A DNA stretch of 64,000 nucleotides from Streptomyces graminofaciens (GTDB lineage Bacteria > Actinomycetota > Actinomycetes > Streptomycetales > Streptomycetaceae). Shown one piece after another: positions 50,270 to 57,474 of the stretch (positions are counted from its first letter, which is position 1; every line of letters begins with the position of its first letter). The translations under genes and the position numbers were made by a program. The notes under the pieces were generated by a model, which saw only the letters and a program-made list of their open reading frames with translations, did not search any database and was not told where the DNA came from. Location of the stretch: positions 6,292,001 through 6,356,000 of the forward strand of contig NZ_AP018448.1 of the NCBI RefSeq assembly GCF_030294945.1. Reading direction: 5' to 3'.

Positions 50270-51196
50270 GTGATCCTCACGGTCACGCTGAACACCGCTC
50301 TCGACATCACCTATCGCGTACGCACCCTTGAGGCCCACACCTCGCACCGGGTGACCGAGGTGACCGAACGGCCCGGCGGCAAGGGGCTGAACGTGGCCCG
50401 GGTGCTGGCGGCACTCGGCCACGAGGTGACGGCGACGGGCTTCGCCGGGGGCGCGACCGGGCGGACCCTCCAGGAGCAGCTGACGCACACTCCGGGCGTC
50501 GTGGACGCGCTGCTCCCGGTCGGGGGCTCGACGCGCCGCACGATCGCCGTGGTCGACGCCACCGGTGACACGACTCAGCTCAACGAGCCGGGCCCGGTCA
50601 TATCCCCCGCCGAGTGGTCCGCCTTCCAGGAGGCGTACGAGCATCTGCTGCGCTCCGCCTCGGTGGTGGCCCTGTGCGGCAGCCTGCCGCCGGGGGTGCC
50701 GGTGGGAGCGTACGCGGGCCTGATCCGCACGGCGCGCACGCTGGGCGTACCCGTCCTCCTCGACACCAGCGGCGAGCCCCTGCGCCGAGGGGTGGCCGCC
50801 CGCCCCGACCTGGTGAAGCCGAACGCCGACGAACTCGCCGAGCTCACCGGCTCCCACGACCCGTCCAAGGCCACCCACGACGCCCGCCGCCGCGGCGCCC
50901 ACACCGTGGTCGCCTCCCTGGGCGCCGCGGGACTGCTGGCCCACACGGCCGACGGCCTCTGGCGCGCGACCCCGCCCCGCCGCCTGCGCGGCAACCCGAC
51001 GGGCGCGGGCGACTCGGCGGTGGCGGGCCTGCTCTCCGGCCTGATCGACCACCTCCCCTGGCCGGCCCGCCTGGCCAGAGCCGTGGCTCTGTCGGCGGCG
51101 ACCGTACTGGCTCCGGTGGCGGGCGAGTTCGACCGCTCGGCGTACGAGGAGCTGGTGGGTCAGGTGGCGGTGACGGGGGAGGTCACGGCGGCGTGA
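50270..51196 (+). CDS. 1-phosphofructokinase-type (PfkB family) sugar kinase
   Basis: A 308-residue PfkB-family kinase. It starts ILTVTLNTALDITYRVRTLE, has RPGGKGLNVARVLAALGHEV, LPVGGSTRRTIAVVD, CGSLPPGVPVGAYAGLI and the C-terminal anion-hole GNPTGAGDSAVAGLLSGLID with catalytic Asp248. The start follows GAAGGGG by 9 bases and matches the family N terminus. Substrates in the family are fructose-1-P or tagatose-6-P; the nag context hints at an amino-sugar-related hexose phosphate. The TnpB gene is divergent 95 bp upstream. Confidence 0.92.
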   Translation: MILTVTLNTALDITYRVRTLEAHTSHRVTEVTERPGGKGLNVARVLAALGHEVTATGFAGGATGRTLQEQLTHTPGVVDALLPVGGSTRRTIAVVDATGDTTQLNEPGPVISPAEWSAFQEAYEHLLRSASVVALCGSLPPGVPVGAYAGLIRTARTLGVPVLLDTSGEPLRRGVAARPDLVKPNADELAELTGSHDPSKATHDARRRGAHTVVASLGAAGLLAHTADGLWRATPPRRLRGNPTGAGDSAVAGLLSGLIDHLPWPARLARAVALSAATVLAPVAGEFDRSAYEELVGQVAVTGEVTAA

Positions 51197-51220
51197 GCCG
51201 CACGCCGGACTGAGGGTCTG

Positions 51221-52189
51221 TCAGCCCTTCTGCAGGTACAGCTGGTCGAAGTTGACGTCGCACGAGTTGCCCTGCTCGCAGGAGATCTTGACCTCGTTCG
51301 GACCCTTGTTGAGCTGGACGGCCGCCCAGGTGTACGTCCAGCCCTTCTCGTAGTCGCCCTCCGGCGCGTGCGCGAAGTTGTCCAGGTTGAGCGCGCGGCT
51401 CTGAGGCGTGCCGTTGACCGTGAGCGTGGCGGTGGCGGCCTTGCCGGGCACGCCGAAAACGACGTACAGCTTGTACGAGCCCTTCTTCGGGACGTCCTTC
51501 ATCTTCCAAGTGAGGGACGAGCCCACCGAGTTGAAGTTGGTGACGTAGAACCCGCCGTCCGACTTCGCTCCCGGGATGTCCGACGCGGTGATCGCGTTGC
51601 CGCCGAGCACCAGTGTCTTCGCCTCGGCCTTCGGCAGTTCGCCGTCCTTCTCGGTCTGCGTCTGCTTGCTCGCCGTCTCGCTGGGCTCGGCGCTCTGGCC
51701 GGTGGACTGGGTGGGGGTCGCGTCGCCGTTGCTCGCGGTGTTGTCGGAGCCGTCGCTGAGCATGGCCACGCCGATGCCTATCAGTACGGCCGCGACCACG
51801 GCGATCGCGCCGATCAGCAGGCCCTTGGTGTTGGGGCCGCGGCCTCGGCCACCGCCTCCGTGCGACTGCTGGCGGGGCGGCTGCTGCGGGCCGCCGAAGG
51901 ACTCGGGGGCCTGGTAGTGCGCGTTCGGCTGACCGTAGGCGCCCTGCTGCTGGCCGTAGCCGGGCTGCTGCGGCGGGACCTGGCCGTACTGGGCCGTCGG
52001 GGCCTGGGCGGCGGCCTGCTGCTGCCCGTACTGGCGCTCGCCGACCGGCCGCACTCTGTTGACCGCGTTGGGATAGCCGTAGCTCCCCGTGGGCGGCTGG
52101 GCCCCTCGGGCCTGGCCGTCGGCGTACAGGTAGCCGAACGGGTCGTCGTCCTCGGGCGTGCTCGCGCCGTTGTTGCCGGGCGTCGACAT
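51221..52189 (-). CDS. Membrane-anchored protein with a carbohydrate-binding (CBM35-like) domain
   Basis: A 322-residue protein. Residues 1-120 are Gln/Pro/Tyr/Gly-rich and cytoplasmic (QPGYGQQQGAYGQPNAHY); one transmembrane helix follows (LLIGAIAVVAAVLIGIGVAM); a Ser/Thr/Glu spacer leads to a C-terminal beta-sandwich of about 130 residues (LTWKMKDVPKKGSYKLYVVF, ATATLTVNGTPQSRALNLDN, NEVKISCEQGNSCDVNFDQL) of the CBM6/35 type. It may sense or hold cell-wall glycans. GAGGAG lies 8 bases before the ATG. Confidence 0.8.
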   Translation of the reverse strand: MSTPGNNGASTPEDDDPFGYLYADGQARGAQPPTGSYGYPNAVNRVRPVGERQYGQQQAAAQAPTAQYGQVPPQQPGYGQQQGAYGQPNAHYQAPESFGGPQQPPRQQSHGGGGRGRGPNTKGLLIGAIAVVAAVLIGIGVAMLSDGSDNTASNGDATPTQSTGQSAEPSETASKQTQTEKDGELPKAEAKTLVLGGNAITASDIPGAKSDGGFYVTNFNSVGSSLTWKMKDVPKKGSYKLYVVFGVPGKAATATLTVNGTPQSRALNLDNFAHAPEGDYEKGWTYTWAAVQLNKGPNEVKISCEQGNSCDVNFDQLYLQKG

Positions 52190-52402
52190 CCCTTGGTCTC
52201 CTCAGCGGTGCGGTACGGCGGGTACGGGTGGCGGGTTACTGCATCGGGTGCAGGAGAGCGAGCCTACCCGCTCGGGCTGGTCCAAACGGGTGACTCAGAC
52301 CTCATCGTCCCGCCGATAATCTCACCGAGATCCCACCGATCTTCCCGCGCACGCACCGCCCACCAGGGGCTTTGCGTCCCTCGCCCGGCTACCGTCCCGC
52401 AC

Positions 52403-54193
52403 TTATCCGGCACGCCGGTGCTGTTTGGGACGAGATCGTTTCTCGACGTACATCCGCTCGTCGGCTGATTTCAAGACTTCGTCCGCCGTCATGCCGCAGT
52501 GCGCCCATCCGATGCCGAAACTGGCGCCGACGCGCATCGCGCGGCCGTCGACCCGGATCGGCTGGATGATCTCGTTGCGCAGGCGTACGGCGAGGTCCTG
52601 GGCGTCGGCGCGGCCGAGGCCGTCGGCGAGGACGACGAACTCGTCACCGCCGAGCCGCGCGACCGTGTCGCCGTCGCGCACGCCCCGGCTGAGCCGCCGG
52701 GCGACCTCGATGAGGACGGCGTCGCCCGCGTTGTGCCCGAACCGGTCGTTGATCGACTTGAACCCGTCGAGGTCGCAGAAGAGCACCGCGAGCCCCTTGG
52801 TCCCGTCGTCCCGCTCGCTCTCGGGGGCGACGGTGTGCACATGGTGGTCGAAGGCGTCGTACGGGCCGCTGGAGGCCGTGAAGTCGAAGGAACGCCCGCC
52901 GACCGCGTCGAACGAGGGATGCTGCTGGCCCTGCTGTGCCGCGTTCGAGGTGTGTGCGGGGTGCGCGGGGTGCTCCGTGGCGCCGTAACCCCCGAATTCG
53001 CCGTGCTCCCCGTACTCGCCGCGCTCGATCCGCTCTGGGAACTGTCCGAAGGCCGCGTCCATCGAGTCGGCCACCGAACCGGCCGGGAGGGCGGACTGGG
53101 GGCGCTGGCAGAGGCGGGAGGAGAGGCGGGAGCGGAGCTCCGCGGAGTTCGGCAGGCCGGTGAGGGCGTCGTGCGAGGCGCGGTGGGCGAGCTGGAGCTC
53201 GCGGCGCTTGCGCTCCTCGATGTCCTCGACGTGGGTGAGCAGGAAGCGGGGTCCGTCGGCGGCGTCCGCCACGACGGAGTTGCGCAGGCTGACCCAGACG
53301 TATGTGCCGTCGCGCCGACCCAGGCGCAGCTCGGCGCGCCCGCCCTCGGCGGAGGTACGGAGCAGGGTGCCTATGTCCTCGGGGTGCACGAGGTCGGAGA
53401 AGGCGTACCGGCGCATGGCGGAGGCGGGGCGGCCGAGGAGGCGGCAGAGCGCGTCGTTGGTCCGCAGGATGCGGCCCTGCTGGTCGCCGCCCATCTCGGC
53501 GATGGCCATGCCGGAGGGGGCGTACTCGAAGGCCTGCCGGAAGGATTCCTCACTGGCCCGCAGCGCCTGCTGCTCCCTTTCGAGCCTGACCAGTGCGCGT
53601 TGCATATTCGCACGTAGACGCGCGTTGCTGATCGCGATGGCGGCCTGGAAGGCGTACATCTGGAGCGCCTCGCGGCCCCATGCGCCCGGTCGGCGGCCGT
53701 TGCGCGGCCGGTCCACGGAGATCACGCCGAGCAGCTCACCGCAGGCGGAGCCGGAGACGCCCGGGGTGTACATCGGCGCGAAGAGCCGGTCGGAGGGGTG
53801 CCACTCGTCCTCGAAACGGGGGGCGGGGCCGTCGGTGTACCACTGCGGTACGTCGTCCTCGTCGAGGACCCAGCCCTCGGTGTGCGGTATGAACCGCAGG
53901 TCGCCCCAGGCCTCGCCCATGTTCAGCCGGCGGTCCCAGGAGGCCCGGGAGCCGACGCGGCCGGTGATCAGGGCTTCGGCGGCGGAGTTCCCGGAGAGGG
54001 CGGCGACGACCAGGTCGCCGTCCGGGCGGACGAGGTTGACGCACGCCAGCTCGTAGCCAAGGCCGCTGACCACACCGTCGGCGACGGTCTGCAGTGTGTC
54101 GGCCAGACTGCGCGCGGTGTTCGTGTCAGCCATCACCTTGTGCAGCTGCCGCAGGGTCGTCAGACGGACATAGGGTTCCGACTCGGTTTCCAT
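52403..54193 (-). CDS. cdgB: GAF-PAS-GGDEF diguanylate cyclase, CdgB-like
   Basis: A 596-residue protein that should make c-di-GMP from GTP. The GAF domain spans about 20-190, the PAS/PAC domain about 210-340 (EESFRQAFEYAPSGMAIAEM, then RRDGTYVWVSLRNSVV), then the GGDEF domain. The active-site GGDEF is intact at 515-519, with the inhibitory I-site RDGD at 506-509. The GGDEF domain is split: DALTGLPNSAELRSRLSSRL is followed by a roughly 110-residue low-complexity insert before AVLFCDLDGFKSINDRFGHN. The layout matches CdgB (SCO4281), a developmental c-di-GMP synthase under BldD. No EAL domain is present. Confidence 0.9.
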   Translation of the reverse strand: METESEPYVRLTTLRQLHKVMADTNTARSLADTLQTVADGVVSGLGYELACVNLVRPDGDLVVAALSGNSAAEALITGRVGSRASWDRRLNMGEAWGDLRFIPHTEGWVLDEDDVPQWYTDGPAPRFEDEWHPSDRLFAPMYTPGVSGSACGELLGVISVDRPRNGRRPGAWGREALQMYAFQAAIAISNARLRANMQRALVRLEREQQALRASEESFRQAFEYAPSGMAIAEMGGDQQGRILRTNDALCRLLGRPASAMRRYAFSDLVHPEDIGTLLRTSAEGGRAELRLGRRDGTYVWVSLRNSVVADAADGPRFLLTHVEDIEERKRRELQLAHRASHDALTGLPNSAELRSRLSSRLCQRPQSALPAGSVADSMDAAFGQFPERIERGEYGEHGEFGGYGATEHPAHPAHTSNAAQQGQQHPSFDAVGGRSFDFTASSGPYDAFDHHVHTVAPESERDDGTKGLAVLFCDLDGFKSINDRFGHNAGDAVLIEVARRLSRGVRDGDTVARLGGDEFVVLADGLGRADAQDLAVRLRNEIIQPIRVDGRAMRVGASFGIGWAHCGMTADEVLKSADERMYVEKRSRPKQHRRAG

Positions 54194-54247
54194 TCGCCCT
54201 CCCCCCGAGATCTCGTGGCAGCTCCGATACCCGACGTAACTCGTAGG

Positions 54248-54276
54248 CTTACTGGCGCTTACAGCTACGACTTACA
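54248..54276 (-). promoter_or_regulatory. Three TGTAAG-type direct repeats upstream of cdgB
   Basis: On the plus strand CTTACT (54248-54253), CTTACA (54258-54263) and CTTACA (54271-54276) repeat at 10 and 13 bp. They lie 55-83 bp upstream of the cdgB start. The 10-bp step places two sites on one face of the helix; a regulator bound as an oligomer would fit. Confidence 0.4.
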
Positions 54277-54349
54277 GTCTGCAGCGTCCCCGCCACTGAA
54301 TCACAGCGCGGAGCCCACTCGGTACACAGGGTCAACAAAATATGGCTCC

Positions 54350-54365
54350 TGTGACTCAAGTCACA
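54350..54365. promoter_or_regulatory. Perfect Crp-type box between cdgB and the flavin reductase
   Basis: TGTGA-CTCAAG-TCACA is an exact match to the cAMP receptor protein consensus TGTGA-N6-TCACA. It sits 157 bp upstream of the cdgB start and 329 bp from the rightward gene. Streptomyces Crp recognises such half-sites. Confidence 0.65.
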
Positions 54366-54533
54366 ACAGAAGATGAGCAATTGAGTGGAGTTTATGCGTT
54401 TCCCTCGTGCGCCTCTTGAACGGAATTCAGAACTCTGTGTAGGCACTGTGAGCAGGTCCGATCGAAGGTTTGCGGTGCGAACGATCGGGATTTGCGGCGG
54501 GGATGACCGGGGGCTCACGGCGAGGGCGACGAC
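54366..54533. other. Intergenic stretch with no visible gene
   Basis: The first part is relatively AT-rich (ACAGAAGATGAGCAATTGAG) and could hold a promoter for either side. Nothing else stands out before the tandem repeats begin. Confidence 0.4.
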
Positions 54534-54610
54534 AGGTCGGCGACGCGTGGGCGACGGGTCGGCAACAGGCCGGGGACGGGTCGGCGACGCGTCGGGGACG
54601 GGTCGCCGAC
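54534..54610. repeat. Seven tandem 11-bp repeats
   Basis: Units of the form GGGTCGGCGAC begin at 54534, 54545, 54556, 54567, 54578, 54589 and 54600. Each ends in AC and differs from the consensus by one to three bases. The 11-bp step is close to one helical turn, so any bound protein would line up on one face. The array ends 83 bp before the flavin reductase start. Confidence 0.85.
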
Positions 54611-54693
54611 GGGCTGTCCGTCGGAGGTCCTAGGTCCGGATTCAGGCTTGGGACCGATGTGGTGCGCGGTGGCTGGAGACTAGCGTTTCCGGC

Positions 54694-55335
54694 GTGCTGA
54701 AGACGCCACCCGCCCAGTCCGGCCCGCCCACCCAGCCCGTCCCGTCGGTCCCGTCCGCCCCTTCCATCCCCTCCGCCCCCTCCGCTCCGGCCGCTCCGGC
54801 CGCCGACGGGCATGCTGTGGGGGTGAGCGAAGACGAGTTCCGCGCCGCCCTGTCCCGGCTGGCCGCGGGCGTGGTCCTGGTGACCGCGCACGAGCCGCCC
54901 CTGGACCCCGAGGGGCCGCGCGGCGAGGACGTCGGCATGACGGCCACGTCCTTCATGTCCGTCTCCCTGGACCCGCCCCTGGTGATGGTGAGCCTGCGCG
55001 AGGGTTCCCGGATGGACGACCTCCTCGCCGAACAGCCGCTGTGGGCGGTCTCCCTGCTTGGCGAGGATCAGCGGCACATCGCCGGCCGCTTCGCCATGAA
55101 GGGCCGCGTCAGCGACCGTCTGCTGTTCCAGGACCTCGCGCACGGGCGCGGCGAGGCCACCGGCGCGCCTCTCATCACCGACGCCCTCGCCACACTGGAG
55201 TGCCGCACCGAGCAGCGGGTGACCGCCGGCGACCACACCCTCGTCATCGGCCGGGTGCTGCGGGCGACGGCGCCGGGGGCGGCGGACAGGGGGCCGTTGG
55301 CGTATTTCCGGGGTCGGTACCGGCAGTTGGGTTAG
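54694..55335 (+). CDS. Flavin reductase family protein
   Basis: A 213-residue FMN-binding split-barrel protein: FRAALSRLAAGVVLVTAHEP, VGMTATSFMSVSLDPPLVMV, FAMKGRVSDRLLFQDLAHGR and GDHTLVIGRVLRATAPGA are the family blocks. It would supply reduced flavin or act on small substrates. The first 43 residues are a Pro/Ser/Ala repeat (QPVPSVPSAPSIPSAPSAPA) not found in the family; a GTG at about residue 44 (VSEDEFRAAL) could be the real start. Confidence 0.87.
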   Translation: MLKTPPAQSGPPTQPVPSVPSAPSIPSAPSAPAAPAADGHAVGVSEDEFRAALSRLAAGVVLVTAHEPPLDPEGPRGEDVGMTATSFMSVSLDPPLVMVSLREGSRMDDLLAEQPLWAVSLLGEDQRHIAGRFAMKGRVSDRLLFQDLAHGRGEATGAPLITDALATLECRTEQRVTAGDHTLVIGRVLRATAPGAADRGPLAYFRGRYRQLG

Positions 55336-55392
55336 CGACAGCTACGGGTGTTGCCGGGCGCGGCAAATGCTCCCGGTGTCACTCCGTGCCCC

Positions 55393-55821
55393 TCACGCCC
55401 AACCCCGCCCCGACCTTCCCCGCTTGGTCTCGGAGCGCGCCTTCTTCTCCCGCAGCCGCCGCTCGTTGATCCCCTTCGGGATACGGGTCGCCCGGCGCGG
55501 CCGCGGCGGCGGAGCGGTGGCCTCCGCGAGCAGCGCGGCGAGCCGCACGGCGGCGGTCTCCCGGTTTCGCCACTGGGAACGGTGCTCGGAGGAGCGGACG
55601 CTGACGACCCCGTCGACGAGTCGCGCGGCGAGCCGCTCCAGGGCCCGCTGCTTCCACACCTCGGGCAGGGCCTCGGTGGCGGCGAGGTCGAACCGCAGCT
55701 CGACCTGCGAGTCGCTGGTGTTGACGTGCTGCCCGCCGGGCCCGGAGGAGCGGGAGAAACGCCACATGAGCTCGGCCTCGGGAAGCGAGACGGAGCCACG
55801 GATGACGTAGGGACCGGACAT
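55393..55821 (-). CDS. arfB: Alternative ribosome-rescue factor ArfB / class I release-factor homologue
   Basis: A 142-residue peptidyl-tRNA hydrolase that frees stalled ribosomes. The catalytic GPGGQHVN lies near residue 28 within [20 protein letters not shown]. The C-terminal basic tail ([19 protein letters not shown]) fits the mRNA channel. The second ATG is chosen: GGGAAG then lies 8 bases upstream, while the first ATG has it immediately adjacent. Confidence 0.93.
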   Translation of the reverse strand: MSGPYVIRGSVSLPEAELMWRFSRSSGPGGQHVNTSDSQVELRFDLAATEALPEVWKQRALERLAARLVDGVVSVRSSEHRSQWRNRETAAVRLAALLAEATAPPPRPRRATRIPKGINERRLREKKARSETKRGRSGRGWA

Positions 55822-55998
55822 GACGTACATCTTCCCGGTCGTGACCGGTCCGCGTCACGTGAATATCGCCGCGGGCGCAGGTCGGCGACGAAGGCGGGTC
55901 GGGTAAAGAGAGTAAAGCCACCTGGAACCCTGGCTACCCCTCTCGGCGTTCTTAGAGGTGTAGCTTCGTCGTACGCAACGAGGGAAGGACTCCCAACC

Positions 55999-56574
55999 AT
56001 GGCTGTAAGCCTGTCCAAGGGTGGCAACGTCTCGCTCACCAAGGAGGCTCCGGGCCTGACCGCCGTCACCGTGGGCCTCGGCTGGGACGTCCGCACGACC
56101 ACGGGCACCGACTTCGACCTGGACGCCTCCGCGATCGCGGTGAACGGCCAGGGCAAGGTCTACTCGGACGCCCACTTCGTCTTCTTCAACAACAAGCAGA
56201 CCCCGGACCAGACGATCGTCCACACGGGCGACAACCGCACGGGCGAGGGCGCGGGCGACGACGAGGCGATCAACGTCAACCTGGCGGGTCTCCCGGCCGA
56301 CATCGACAAGATCGTCTTCCCGGTCTCCATCTACGACGCCGAGAACCGCTCGCAGAACTTCGGCCAGGTCCGCAACGCCTACATCCGCATCCTCAACCAG
56401 GCCGGCGGCGCCGAGATCGCCCGCTACGACCTGTCGGAGGACGCGGCCACGGAGACGGCGATGGTCTTCGGCGAGCTCTACCGCAACGGCGCGGAGTGGA
56501 AGTTCCGCGCGGTCGGCCAGGGCTACGCGTCGGGCCTGGTGGGCATCGCGCAGGACTTCGGCGTCAACGTCTGA
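55999..56574 (+). CDS. TerD-family calcium-binding stress protein
   Basis: A 191-residue TerD domain protein. It begins [20 protein letters not shown] and has the family blocks [20 protein letters not shown] (acidic calcium site), [40 protein letters not shown] and [20 protein letters not shown]. TerD proteins act in tellurite resistance and, in Streptomyces, calcium-dependent development. AAGGA lies 10 bases before the ATG. A strong terminator follows. No other ter genes are adjacent. Confidence 0.95.
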   Translation: MAVSLSKGGNVSLTKEAPGLTAVTVGLGWDVRTTTGTDFDLDASAIAVNGQGKVYSDAHFVFFNNKQTPDQTIVHTGDNRTGEGAGDDEAINVNLAGLPADIDKIVFPVSIYDAENRSQNFGQVRNAYIRILNQAGGAEIARYDLSEDAATETAMVFGELYRNGAEWKFRAVGQGYASGLVGIAQDFGVNV

Positions 56575-56599
56575 GCCGTCAGCGCTGTACGCGCAGCAC

Positions 56600-56632
56600 G
56601 AAGCCCTCGGCCGCGCATCGGCCGGGGGCTTC
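56600..56632 (+). terminator. Terminator after the TerD gene
   Basis: GAAGCCCTCGGCCG (56600-56613) and CGGCCGGGGGCTTC (56619-56632) pair over 14 positions with one T-G and a CGCAT loop, 26 bp after the stop. Confidence 0.85.
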
Positions 56633-56643
56633 GGTCGTCCAGA

Positions 56644-56778
56644 GGTCCCGGCGATCCTGGTGGTCCCGGAGGTCCTGGTGGTCCCGGAGGTCCTGGTGGT
56701 CCCGGAGGTCCTGGTGGTCCTGGTGGTCCCGGTGATCCCGGTGATCCCGGTGGTCCCGGTGATCCCGGAGGTGGTCCT
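56644..56778. repeat. GC-rich minisatellite between terD and the ricin-lectin gene
   Basis: Three exact 18-bp units CCTGGTGGTCCCGGAGGT (56656-56709) are followed by degenerate 9-bp GGTCCCGGT/GATCCC units. In one forward frame it would read as Gly-Pro-Gly triplets, but no start codon or ribosome site serves that frame. It ends six bases before the ricin-lectin stop. Confidence 0.8.
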
Positions 56779-56783
56779 GTCGG

Positions 56784-57338
56784 CTAGTCCGTGACGAACT
56801 GCCATTCCTGGGCGCCGGTGGTGTTGCAGGTCCACTGCTGGATCTTGGCGCCGTCGGCGACGTTGGCGTTCAGGACGTCCACGCACTTGTCGACGAGCCG
56901 CGACCGCACCTGGCTCCAGCCGATGCCGGTCGACACCGTTCTCCAGCGCTGGGCGGGGGTTCCGTCGCAGGTCCACTGCCGGATCTGAGCGCCGTTCTCC
57001 GTCGAGCCGCCGCTGACCTCCAGACACTTGCCGCTCTTCTTGTTCACGAAGTTGTAGTAGCCGCTGCCGACAGGCACCGACGTCCACCTCTGCCCGTCCA
57101 CGTCCTTGCACTTGTACTGCTGGACGACGGCTCCGTCGTCCACCGACTGGTTCTTGACGTCCCAGCACTTGTCGCTGTTCTTGTTGACCACGTGGAAGTA
57201 GCTCTCGGCGGCGAGGCTCCCGACGGCGGGTCGGGAATCGGCCTCGGCAGCCTGGGCTCCGGTGACCCCGGACGCCCCCGCCATCAGTGCGGCTGTGGCC
57301 GCGAAGATCAGTCCCGCTCGCCTGCGTCGGCTGGTCAT
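56784..57338 (-). CDS. Secreted ricin-type beta-trefoil lectin
   Basis: A 184-residue exported lectin. The signal peptide ends GAQAAEA near residue 32. Three trefoil repeats follow with QxW motifs: KCWDVKNQSVDDGAVVQQYK (QRW nearby), KCLEVSGGSTENGAQIRQWT with AQRW, and KCVDVLNANVADGAKIQQWT with AQEW. Each carries a Cys pair. No catalytic domain is attached, so it is a stand-alone carbohydrate-binding exoprotein. AGGGGAGAG precedes the ATG. Confidence 0.92.
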   Translation of the reverse strand: MTSRRRRAGLIFAATAALMAGASGVTGAQAAEADSRPAVGSLAAESYFHVVNKNSDKCWDVKNQSVDDGAVVQQYKCKDVDGQRWTSVPVGSGYYNFVNKKSGKCLEVSGGSTENGAQIRQWTCDGTPAQRWRTVSTGIGWSQVRSRLVDKCVDVLNANVADGAKIQQWTCNTTGAQEWQFVTD

Positions 57339-57474
57339 GGCTCTCCCCTTTCACGGACGGCGCGAATCCGCGTCCCGCCCTCTGAATTGACATGTACTGT
57401 GTCGCCAACGCTGGCGGTACGACCTGAAAGCGAGCTGACCTCTCGCTGAAACCGCCAGGTCACAAGGGGGTTTC

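Noticed and set aside
54350..54365. BldD operator at the Crp-like box
   Set aside because: The spacing and fixed bases do not fit the BldD consensus as I recall it, while TGTGA-N6-TCACA fits Crp exactly.
54534..54610. CRISPR array
   Set aside because: Units are 11 bp with no spacers and no cas genes; the same holds for all the other tandem arrays.
56644..56778. Collagen-like Gly-Pro-Gly coding sequence
   Set aside because: No start codon or ribosome site in that frame and the array abuts another gene's stop; best read as a minisatellite.
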